Shown piece by piece: positions 1-5,425 of a DNA stretch of 7,196 bases. Every line of letters begins with the position of its first letter. Position 1 is the first letter of the stretch. The notes beneath the pieces were generated by a model. The model was given only the letters and a program-made list of their open reading frames with translations, did not search any database and had not been told where the DNA came from. The stretch is taken from positions 1 to 7,196 of the forward strand of contig JAFGFR010000191.1 of assembly GCA_016930955.1 (NCBI GenBank). The letters are read 5' to 3'. Origin of the DNA: Victivallales bacterium (GTDB taxonomy: Bacteria > Verrucomicrobiota > Lentisphaeria > Victivallales > JAADHT01). Both the position numbers and the translations under genes were made by a program.

Positions 1-400
1 CCGCGTAGTTGATCAGACCCGCAGCCCCCGCCGGCGCGTCAATCCCAAGACCGCCGAAACCAAGGACCTTCCCGAGTACCCAGGCATCCCCGGGATACAT
101 CATGTTGAACCCGATGAAGGCGTAAGTCAAAAAACCTATCGCGACAATCACCGTGTTCTTGAAAAGTATGTTCACCGTGTTCTTGGCCCGTGTCAGCCCA
201 ACCTCCAAAGTCGCGAAACCCAGATGCATCACGAAAACCAAAAATATCGCCACAAGCATCCAGGTGTTGTTCACCGCGAACATCTCCGCGCTGACGGTAC
301 TGACCGGCGCGCCCGAAGCCACAAGCTCCTCCGCAAAAACCCTCGCCAGGCCGCAGAAGGCAATAGAAAACATCAGATATCCAAAAAGCTTTCTCATCAT
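1..400 (-). CDS. amt: Ammonium transporter Amt, N-terminal 133 residues (runs off the left edge)
   Basis: Inner-membrane channel of the Amt/Mep/Rh family, which conducts ammonium/ammonia into the cell. The minus-strand frame is open from an ATG at 398-400 to the window edge. Residues 1-23 look like a signal peptide (Arg3-Lys4, hydrophobic core, end V-F-A before E-E), as in many bacterial Amt proteins. Residues 47-63 form the first membrane helix, followed by E-V-G-L-T-R-A-K-N at 66-74, which matches the conserved E/G-G-L-x-R-x-K-N segment of the family. A second helix follows at about 83-100. The start is supported by AGGAG at 407-411, 6 nt upstream; a second ATG follows directly. Family members are usually 400-500 residues, so roughly two thirds is missing. 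It lies 123 bp downstream of glnK on the same strand, the classic glnK-amtB arrangement in which PII binds and blocks the transporter. The family call is firm; the exact subtype is not resolved. Confidence 0.93.
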   Translation of the reverse strand, partial: MMRKLFGYLMFSIAFCGLARVFAEELVASGAPVSTVSAEMFAVNNTWMLVAIFLVFVMHLGFATLEVGLTRAKNTVNILFKNTVIVAIGFLTYAFIGFNMMYPGDAWVLGKVLGFGGLGIDAPAGAAGLINYA

Positions 401-411
401 GTCTTACTCCT

Positions 412-496
412 GAGCCAGTTTCAAAACTTCGTGTGAACCACGTTGGGCGGCAAGCTCCTTTGGCGCGAATGCCACGGGTGGTTTCGAAATTGGCTC
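412..496 (-). repeat. 85-bp palindromic repeat, full-length copy in the glnK-amt gap
   Basis: Read on the minus strand, the arms are GAGCCAATTTCGAAAC (496-481) and GTTTTGAAACTGGCTC (427-412). They pair over 16 positions with one mismatch and one G-U, so the glnK-amt transcript would carry a long hairpin-like structure. The inner part resembles the copy at 4006-4091: the final 34 bases agree at about 23 positions, and the unit length is nearly the same (85 against 86 bp). The amt Shine-Dalgarno AGGAG (407-411) directly abuts the end of the element. It could influence message stability or amt translation, but that is inference; it may simply be an inserted repeat. Confidence 0.75.
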
Positions 497-523
497 TCCT
501 TAAATTGATGGCTCAAGCCCAAG

Positions 524-865
524 CTAGCCTATAGCATCGCCGCCCTTCTCGCCTGTCCTGATCCTAATGCAATCGGCCAAGTCAAGAACAAATATCTTCC
601 CGTCCCCTATGTTCCCGGACCTGGCTCCCTCGATTATCCCCGCGATCGTGGGCTCGACAAACTCCTTGTTCACAGCGATCTCAAGACGGACCTTCTTGAG
701 AAGATTCACCTCCATGTCAGAGCCCCGGTACGTCTCCGTGTACCCCTTCTGCTGACCGCAGCCCAATGCGTTGGTCACAGAGATCTTGTACACTTCCCTC
801 TGGTAAAGCGCCTGTTTCACGGCGTTGAGGCGCTCAGGCTGTATGTACGCCACTATCAGCTTCAT
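524..865 (-). CDS. glnK: PII nitrogen regulatory protein (GlnK/GlnB type)
   Basis: Small trimeric cytoplasmic signal protein that senses 2-oxoglutarate and ATP/ADP and controls targets such as the ammonium transporter. At 113 residues it has the normal family length. Visible landmarks are the T-loop (about 36-58, with Q39-K40-G41 and Y46-R47-G48), the G-x-I-G-D-G-K-I-F-V segment at 84-93, and the C-terminal R101-I-R103-T-G-E nucleotide-binding end. Position 51, the uridylylated tyrosine of the E. coli proteins, is Met here. Ser49, the cyanobacterial phosphorylation site, is kept. The ATG at 863-865 is preceded by AAAGGAAA about 8 nt upstream and GGGAG closer in. Being first in an operon with amt, and having a sigma-54-like promoter, favours glnK over glnB; the symbol rests on this context. 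Confidence 0.95.
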   Translation of the reverse strand: MKLIVAYIQPERLNAVKQALYQREVYKISVTNALGCGQQKGYTETYRGSDMEVNLLKKVRLEIAVNKEFVEPTIAGIIEGARSGNIGDGKIFVLDLADCIRIRTGEKGGDAIG

Positions 866-889
866 GCTCCCTTTCCTTTCATTTGGCTT

Positions 890-912
890 GAGCCGATTTC
901 AAAACTCGGCTC
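890..912 (-). repeat. Short hairpin copy of the palindromic repeat in the glnK leader
   Basis: Perfect 7-bp inverted repeat GAGCCGA (890-896) and TCGGCTC (906-912) around a 9-nt loop. The plus-strand reading GAGCCGATTTCAAAACT matches the arm of the dispersed repeat at 412-496 and 4805-4854, so this looks like a collapsed copy in which most of the interior is lost. It lies in the predicted 5' leader of glnK, about 25 nt upstream of the start. Its palindromic nature leaves the orientation ambiguous. Confidence 0.55.
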
Positions 913-997
913 GCTTGTTAATAAGTCCCGATCCTCATCTGTTCCAGATGCCTGACTGCCAGACACCCAGACCTCCACACAGTCCGCTACCACACCA

Positions 998-1013
998 AGC
1001 AAAATCAATGCCA
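998..1013 (-). promoter_or_regulatory. Sigma-54 (RpoN) -24/-12 promoter of the glnK-amt operon
   Basis: On the minus strand the sequence is TGGCATTGATTTTGCT. It fits the RpoN consensus TGGCACG-N4-TTGCW except at two of the seven -24 positions, with the invariant GG and GC elements at the correct 10-nt separation. The expected start point is near 987, giving a leader of about 120 nt before the glnK ATG. glnK-amtB operons are commonly RpoN/NtrC dependent, so sequence and context agree. No clear NtrC dyad is seen; see the direct repeats further upstream. Confidence 0.75.
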
Positions 1014-1077
1014 ATAAAAAAAAATAAGCTTTAACGTATTGCTAACCAATGAATTAAATTTTTACCCCCTGAAGATA

Positions 1078-1103
1078 TTTTGGCAAATCGGGAGTTTTGG
1101 CAA
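1078..1103 (-). promoter_or_regulatory. Pair of 9-bp direct repeats upstream of the sigma-54 promoter, candidate activator site
   Basis: TTTTGGCAA occurs exactly at 1078-1086 and again at 1095-1103 (plus-strand reading), a period of 17 bp. The pair lies about 90-115 bp upstream of the predicted glnK start point, where enhancer sites for sigma-54 activators are usually found. It is not an NtrC-type dyad, so the binding protein is unknown and the role is inferred from position only. Confidence 0.3.
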
Positions 1104-1138
1104 GGAAAATTTATGACAAAAATGTAAATAAATATAGA

Positions 1139-1483
1139 TTAAATTGCAAATATGTAATACAATATCGTGCAGCCTCGCGGTTCGCGACTCGAGCGTCCGG
1201 TATATATCGCCGCATGCACTGGAAAGCGTGCAGAATTCGCAATGTCAGACTTCTTGATTCTTGATCCCGCAAGAAGAAATAGCCTAGGAATTGTGAGGCT
1301 TGCCGGAAAATGAATGTGGCGCCGGCAATCGGTTGAGGAGAGCGGCGACGATAGGGGTTGACGATTCGAATTTGCTCGAGATCCGTTCTCGGGGTCGAGT
1401 ACCTGCGGTTTGATGACTTTTGCCAGTCGGCCCTGGGTGTCGTATTCGAAGCGGGAAAAAAAACCGGTATCTGTGGTTTGCAT
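1139..1483 (-). pseudogene. Orphan Rhs/YD-repeat fragment, probably decayed
   Basis: A 114-codon open frame begins at an ATG at 1481-1483. Only residues 7-34 (about 1465-1382) look like a known protein: F-S-R-F-E-Y-D-T-Q-G-R-L-A-K-V, followed by a D-P-E-N-G stretch, the pattern of a YD repeat (Y-D-x-x-G-R-L) in Rhs-type proteins. The rest is rich in Ser, Arg and Pro and has no repeat character. Upstream in the same frame a stop lies within 24 nt, and no Shine-Dalgarno precedes the ATG. Two homopolymer runs (A8 at 1456-1463, T10 at 1483-1492, plus strand) flank the motif and could mark frameshifts. Rhs proteins are normally very large, so this is at most a remnant. A chance match over under 30 residues cannot be excluded. 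Confidence 0.4.
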
Positions 1484-1505
1484 TTTTTTTTTGGTGGATT
1501 ATCTT
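1478..1505 (+). promoter_or_regulatory. Possible sigma-70 promoter of the zinc-ribbon gene
   Basis: TTGCAT (1478-1483) and TATCTT (1500-1505) are separated by 16 bp, with a T-rich spacer. The predicted start would be near 1512, giving a leader of about 50 nt to the ATG at 1563. Each hexamer has two mismatches to consensus, so this is weak support. Confidence 0.3.
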
Positions 1506-1562
1506 AACGTTGCGGGGATTCCAGGCAGGACGCTGTTCGTATGGTATTGAAGAGGAGATAAG

Positions 1563-1898
1563 ATGCTCAGGTTCAACATTTCGCCGGTCAACCGGAAAGA
1601 GGATCTGGTTACAGCCAAATCCCAGGCCATGCAGGCGATGAGCGAGCATGAGAAGCTCGCTGATGAGGTACACCACCTCAAGCTGCTTCTTGAGTCTGTA
1701 TGGATTTTGCTTAGGGAGAAGACCGGCCTGTCCGACGAGGAACTGAAGGCCGGGCTGAAAGCCGTTAAGCTGAAGCACGCCGAGGCCGCCGCGAAATCAG
1801 AACCCGGCAAATGCATCAGCTGCGGGAAGGCGATAGCCTCGGAGAGCGCCAGATGTGTCTTTTGCGGGACGGTGCAGGAGAAGGACAGGCTTTTCTGA
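1563..1898 (+). CDS. Small zinc-ribbon protein with helical N-terminal part, function unknown
   Basis: Protein of 111 residues. Residues 12-78 are rich in Glu, Lys, Ala and Leu and should be largely alpha-helical, possibly a coiled coil (S-E-H-E-K-L-A-D-E-V-H-H-L-K-L-L at 27-42). The C-terminal end has C84-x2-C87-x10-C98-x2-C101, a typical four-cysteine zinc ribbon. There is no signal peptide or membrane segment, so a cytoplasmic location is expected. The start is well supported: AGGAG at 1553-1557, 5 nt before the ATG. The gene stands alone, with the Rhs scrap upstream on the other strand and the response regulator converging 74 bp downstream. Such ribbons can bind nucleic acid or protein; nothing here decides between them. 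I do not recognise a named family. Confidence 0.8.
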   Translation: MLRFNISPVNRKEDLVTAKSQAMQAMSEHEKLADEVHHLKLLLESVWILLREKTGLSDEELKAGLKAVKLKHAEAAAKSEPGKCISCGKAIASESARCVFCGTVQEKDRLF

Positions 1899-1951
1899 GG
1901 GTGTGTGCAGCACTGGCGAATACTCAGCAGACCGCATATGCCCCGCGTGAA

Positions 1952-1971
1952 GGCTTTTTTGAAATTGGCTC
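1952..1971 (-). repeat. Single arm of the palindromic repeat just after the response regulator gene
   Basis: On the minus strand GAGCCAATTTCAAAA begins at 1971, immediately after the stop codon of the response regulator (1973-1975). It matches the left arm of the repeat at 412-496 but has no convincing partner arm downstream. Its position between two convergent genes would also suit a transcript end, but no strong terminator stem is formed. Confidence 0.45.
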
Positions 1972-1972
1972 C

Positions 1973-2409
<437 letters not shown>

Positions 2410-2413
<4 letters not shown>

Positions 2414-3864
2414 TCAATGCCTCCTTTTCTTGATTCTGCCCGCAAGGTGAAATAAAAGGTGGAGCCTTTTCCGGGCTCGGACTCCACCCATATCCTTCCT
2501 CCATGATACTCGACTATCTTCTTGCACATGGCAAGCCCTATCCCCGTCCCCGGGTAGTTTTCCCTGTTAAGGCGCTGAAAAACCACAAATATACGCGGTA
2601 TGAACTGGCTTTCAATGCCTATCCCGTTGTCCGAGACGGAAAATCTGTAGATTTTATCCTCGATCTTGCTGACTCTGATCTCGATTCTTGGGTTGTCTTT
2701 GTCGGAGAATTTGATTGCATTGCCGATAAGGTTCTGCAAAAGCCTGGCGATCTGGTTTTGTTCGCACCATGCGTCGGGGAGTTTGTCCCGCTCGATGACC
2801 GCCCCGGAAGAACTTATCGCCCCCTCGAGGTTCTCCAACGCCAAATCGAGCGCCTCCTCAACGCTTTTCAGCTTGAAAGCCTGTGTCTGGGTGGTTAGCC
2901 GAGAGTAGTCGAGAAGGCTGAGTATCATCTCCTGCATCCTCAGTGTCGCCTTGACCGCCCTTGAAATGTAGTGCTTAGCCTGATCGTTCAGTTGTTCCGA
3001 GAATCTTCTCTGGAGCAGCCCGAGGAAGCTCGAGACTGTGCGCAAGGGCTCCTGGAGGTCATGCGAGGCGACGTATGCGAATGTCTCGAGGTCCTTGTTG
3101 GACCGTTCGAGCTGGACAAAGGCCTTTCTGAACTCGTGCTCGGCGTTTTTCCAGTCGGTGACATCCCTGATTGTGCCGAGGAAGCACAATTCCCCAGTCC
3201 AGTCTATCACTACCACCCGGACATCCCAATGTCGTTGCCGACCTTCATCGTCCTCATCTGAGAACATCATGCCCTGACCTGAGATGATCGGGAATTCGCG
3301 GATTTGAGGAAGGAGCTTCCCCCCGTCTTCGCCGAAAAGGAATTTGCCGCTGGGGTTGATGTATCTTATGTTGCTCTGCTTGTCGAAGATGACTATCACG
3401 TCGGCATTTCGCTCGATGATTGTACGGAAGCGGTTTTCGCTTGCGACAAGGCTCTCCTTGCTGTGCTCGAGCTGATCCAGAAGGTCACGATGCCCTACAG
3501 CCTGCATTATCGCCTCCTGCAGAGACTCCTCGTTCACGCGGTGCTTGAAAAGGAGATATCTGGAAGGCATGCGCAGGCGTTGGACATCCATTTCCTGGGC
3601 ATCGAAGGTCGTGAGCACGACCCACGGGAGGCGGTTGAATGATTCCGACAGCTTTCTTACTGCCGACATGCCTTTGTGGCTGCCGGTGGAGACATCAGCA
3701 ACAACAACTCCGACTGGGTTGTTCTCTATGATCTCGACGGATTCATCGTATTCCGAGGCTGAAAAGACGTTATAGTTTGCCGCGGTGAGCAGCTCACAGA
3801 GGACCTCTGCATCGCCCGGGTCACTCTCCAGAAGCAGAACATTGATTTTCGGCTTTTCTTCCAT
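2410..3864 (-). CDS. Soluble histidine kinase: receiver-like, PAS, HisKA, HATPase
   Basis: Sensor kinase of 484 residues without signal peptide or membrane helix, so cytoplasmic. Residues 6-125 are a receiver-like domain with D57 as candidate phosphoacceptor, T85/T86 and K107; the usual acid pair is E13-S14, with D15 next to it, so it is partly degenerate. A short helix (about 126-145) leads to a PAS domain at about 146-240. HisKA follows with H268 in A-S-H-D-L-Q-E-P-L, then the ATPase with N382 (N box), D412-x-G-I-G (G1) and G439-T-G-I-G-L (G2). The dimerisation part resembles the Cph1/bacteriophytochrome-type kinases, but no chromophore domain is present. The frame stays open to 3990, but the ATG at 3862-3864 is preferred: it follows GGCGGA and begins M-E-E-K-P-K-I-N-V, closely like the start of its partner regulator. 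The signal sensed is unknown. Confidence 0.93.
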
Positions 3865-3882
3865 ATATCCGCCATGGCACGG

Positions 3883-3911
3883 TTGACTTGAACACACTCC
3901 TATGGTATAAT
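3883..3911 (+). promoter_or_regulatory. Sigma-70-type promoter of the pseudopilin operon
   Basis: TTGACT (3883-3888) and TATAAT (3906-3911) are separated by exactly 17 bp: one mismatch at -35 and a perfect -10. The predicted start is near 3918. This gives a leader of about 58 nt to the ATG at 3976 and argues against the upstream GTG at 3922 as the start codon of the first pseudopilin gene. The promoter lies in the gap to the divergent kinase gene. Confidence 0.75.
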
Positions 3912-3927
3912 AAACACCGGAGTGTTC
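3890..3927. promoter_or_regulatory. Inverted repeat around the -10 box, candidate operator
   Basis: GAACACACTCC (3890-3900) and GGAGTGTTC (3919-3927) are inverted copies apart from two extra bases, and they bracket the -10 box of the plus-strand promoter. A second, overlapping dyad AACAC-CGGA-GTGTT lies at 3913-3926, and GTTCGG is repeated directly at 3924-3937. A repressor bound here could block both this promoter and the opposing one. The neighbouring response regulator has no DNA-binding domain, so any such protein lies elsewhere. Confidence 0.35.
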
Positions 3928-3937
3928 GGTAGTTCGG

Positions 3938-3966
3938 AATGTAGCATGGCCGGGATGCAATGTCAA
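3938..3966 (-). promoter_or_regulatory. Candidate sigma-70-type promoter of the kinase-regulator operon
   Basis: On the minus strand TTGACA (3966-3961, perfect) and TACATT (3943-3938, four of six) are 17 bp apart. The predicted start is near 3931, about 67 nt upstream of the kinase ATG at 3864. It faces the plus-strand promoter, so the two transcripts would overlap for about a dozen bases at their 5' ends. The -10 box is the weak point. Confidence 0.45.
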
Positions 3967-3975
3967 GGCGAGAGT

Positions 3976-4782
3976 ATGTGTAGAAGTCAAAATATCAGCG
4001 ATAAGGTGCCGGGTTCAAAACCACTTATGGCCGCACCGTCCGCCGGGTCTGCGCCCCCGACGCGGTTCTCGCGGAGTCCTGAAGTCGGCTTCAGGGCCTA
4101 TACGCTGATGGAGGTGTTGTTGGTCTTGGTCATATCCTCCTTCCTGATGCTCATCACGGTGACCTCCTACAGTGAGCTGACGAAGGGTCAGGGGGTGAAT
4201 ATTGCCACGCGCAATCTGGCGAGGAAGCTGATCCTTGCCCGCTCGTATGCCATAAACTACAGGGAAACCGTGGCGATCCTCATGCCCCAGCACAACTACC
4301 CGGGCTCGGGGCTTCCGTCTTCCTACTACCACCGCAGCTACCGGGCCTGCATAGTCGGCCAGAACGGGAGCGACTATTATTTCAAACGCTGGATTTCGGG
4401 GGAGAGCTGGGAGTACACCCCTACTGGTGTCGCAATATTTGAAGTTGACGGGAGCAACGGGGTTACCACCTCGTCCGGCAAGCTTGCCCCGCAAAACGTC
4501 AATCCGACACTTGTTTCCCCTGTGCCTTTGCCGGGTACAGCGCCGAACAAAGGGGTGGATTGCTCGGATATAGGCGGCGACAGCTCGGTCACAAATTTCG
4601 CGGCAATAGTTTTCAGGCCCAGCGGGAAGTCCGTGGGTGCAAGATTTGTCGAGATAGGCGAAGGAGTCTATTCCCCCGGCACTCTTACGCTCACGGTGAC
4701 CAATCTGGACCCGAAGGCATACACCTCGATCCAGATCAATCCGCATACAGGAAGGGTTTCGTATGAACAGCAGGCGCCTTGA
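3976..4782 (+). CDS. GspH/FimT-like pseudopilin (first gene of the cassette)
   Basis: Predicted 268-residue prepilin-like protein exported and assembled through a type II secretion or type IV pilus-like machine. A long leader (1-41) ends at A41 before Y-T-L-M-E-V-L-L, with the key Glu at +5 (E46), followed by a hydrophobic helix to about residue 60. The -1 residue is Ala rather than Gly. The C-terminal F-R-P-S-G-K and H-T-G-R-V-S-Y pattern is typical of GspH/FimT pseudopilins. Start choice is uncertain: the same frame opens at GTG 3922, too close to the predicted transcript start. ATG 3976 has AAGG 7 nt upstream and is preferred; ATG 3946, 3955 and 4027 are alternatives. The leader codons contain a full copy of the dispersed palindromic repeat. 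The gene overlaps the next one by 20 bp. In Verru_Chthon-type cassettes it would correspond to protein D (inference). Confidence 0.85.
   Translation: MCRSQNISDKVPGSKPLMAAPSAGSAPPTRFSRSPEVGFRAYTLMEVLLVLVISSFLMLITVTSYSELTKGQGVNIATRNLARKLILARSYAINYRETVAILMPQHNYPGSGLPSSYYHRSYRACIVGQNGSDYYFKRWISGESWEYTPTGVAIFEVDGSNGVTTSSGKLAPQNVNPTLVSPVPLPGTAPNKGVDCSDIGGDSSVTNFAAIVFRPSGKSVGARFVEIGEGVYSPGTLTLTVTNLDPKAYTSIQINPHTGRVSYEQQAP
4006..4091 (+). repeat. 86-bp palindromic repeat inside the leader codons of the first pseudopilin gene
   Basis: The left arm GTGCCGGGTTCAAAACC (4006-4022) continues into A-C-T-T-A-T-G-G-C-C, and the right arm is GAGTCCTGAAGTCGGCTT (4074-4091). Compared with the minus-strand copy at 496-412, length is nearly identical and the last 34 bases differ mostly by transitions. 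The element is read through in-frame and encodes part of the leader ahead of the prepilin cleavage site. Its arms have diverged from each other, so the palindrome is degraded here. Confidence 0.6.
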
Positions 4783-5422
4783 AACCATACATCCGGAGTC
4801 TATGGAGCCGGTTTCAAAACTACCCGTGGCCGCGCGGAGTTTTGGAATTCGCTCTCTCTTCAATCTGGTCGAGGTGACTATGTGCATAGGGGTGATCGCG
4901 GTCGGCATATCGGGGGTGATGTCGCTTTTCCCGATGGGCTTCAATGCATCGAGGAACGCCATTGGCGAGACCTACTCGACATTTGCGGCGCACGAGTTTA
5001 TCTCGTACATCGCGAGGAACTGCAACAACCCTGCGAAAAGCTACGGCTCCGGCGCGAGGGATTTTTGGGAGGAGTATATCTACCCCGCCCCCGCCTCCGG
5101 CATCCCGGAAACGATCCCCTCCGAGGCCGATGAGAACGACGCAACCTTCTCCGCCGTGCCAAATTCACCGATCTACGCATCAGACAACCCGGGGCTTTAC
5201 AGGATAGAGCAGGGCTCTTCAGGGATAATTGATTTCAGAGCCACAGTGAGGGTCTGGCGCTCAAAAATCGAGAATCTGTACATCTACAACCAGAACGTCC
5301 CGGAGATCAGCTATCAGTACGCCGTGCAGTTGAGGGTCGAGGTGAGCTGGCCTGTGGAGAAGCCCTACGCACAGAGGGAGAAGAGGTATTATGTCAAGGA
5401 AATCTTCAGGCAGGAGTTTTGA
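4763..5422 (+). CDS. PilV/GspI-like pseudopilin (second gene of the cassette)
   Basis: Protein of 219 residues. The prepilin motif is F33-N-L-V-E37-V with a hydrophobic helix from about 36 to 55 (M-C-I-G-V-I-A-V-G-I-S-G-V-M-S-L); the residue before the cleavage site is Leu32, which is unusual. The helix continues into F-P-M-G-F-N-A-S-R, as seen in PilV-like proteins. The start at 4763 has AGGAAGGG at 4749-4756, 6 nt upstream, within the end of the preceding gene (20-bp overlap). An in-frame ATG at 4802 is possible but its CGGAG is only 3 nt away; it would shorten the leader to 19 residues. The leader contains a copy of the palindromic repeat. The stop is 3 bp before the next gene. It would correspond to Verru_Chthon cassette protein B by order and length (inference). 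Confidence 0.82.
   Translation: MNSRRLETIHPESMEPVSKLPVAARSFGIRSLFNLVEVTMCIGVIAVGISGVMSLFPMGFNASRNAIGETYSTFAAHEFISYIARNCNNPAKSYGSGARDFWEEYIYPAPASGIPETIPSEADENDATFSAVPNSPIYASDNPGLYRIEQGSSGIIDFRATVRVWRSKIENLYIYNQNVPEISYQYAVQLRVEVSWPVEKPYAQREKRYYVKEIFRQEF
4805..4854 (+). repeat. 50-bp palindromic repeat inside the leader codons of the second pseudopilin gene
   Basis: The left arm GAGCCGGTTTCAAAACT (4805-4821) runs into A-C-C-C-G-T-G-G-C, and the right arm is GAGTTTTGGAATTCGCTC (4837-4854). The arms match the 85-bp copies, but about 35 bp of the interior is absent. It is read in the same frame as the copy at 4006, so both leaders share the pattern P-x-S-K-x-x-x-A-A. The right end lies 1 nt before the codon of the -1 residue of the cleavage site. 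Confidence 0.7.
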
Positions 5423-5425
5423 GGG

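Larger units (their letters stand above)
866..1562. other. Intergenic region between glnK and the zinc-ribbon gene
   Basis: About 700 bp with no intact gene that I can support. From 866 to about 987 is the glnK leader, with the hairpin at 890-912, a second perfect hairpin CATCTG-TTC-CAGATG at 936-950, and three TCTGG motifs on the minus strand between about 944 and 972. From 998 to 1103 are the sigma-54 promoter and the direct repeats. From about 1014 to 1160 the DNA is strikingly AT-rich compared with the rest of the window. From about 1161 to 1380 I see nothing recognisable. From 1382 to 1483 is an Rhs-like scrap on the minus strand. The last 60 bases lead into the zinc-ribbon gene. Confidence 0.6.

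Noticed and set aside
1284..1778. Minus-strand open frame of 164 codons
   Set aside because: It covers the zinc-ribbon gene on the other strand, and I see no protein signature. It reads the Rhs scrap in the wrong frame.
1938..1960. Rho-independent terminator between the convergent genes (GCC...GGC followed by T6)
   Set aside because: Only a 3-bp stem forms before the T run, and most of the T run belongs to the repeat arm. This is too weak to call.
2503..3642. Several plus-strand open frames of 80-131 codons
   Set aside because: All are antisense to the histidine kinase, which has unbroken domain motifs.
3922..3975. GTG start at 3922 for the first pseudopilin
   Set aside because: It is only about 4 nt from the predicted transcript start and has no Shine-Dalgarno. 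The ATG at 3976 has AAGG at good spacing.
3865..3990. N-terminal extension of the histidine kinase by 42 codons
   Set aside because: It would run across both predicted promoters and resembles no domain. The receiver starts naturally at the ATG at 3864.
4015..4962. Long minus-strand open frame of 315 codons
   Set aside because: It lies opposite two well-supported pseudopilin genes, has no recognisable domain and a shadow-like composition rich in Arg, Gly and Pro.
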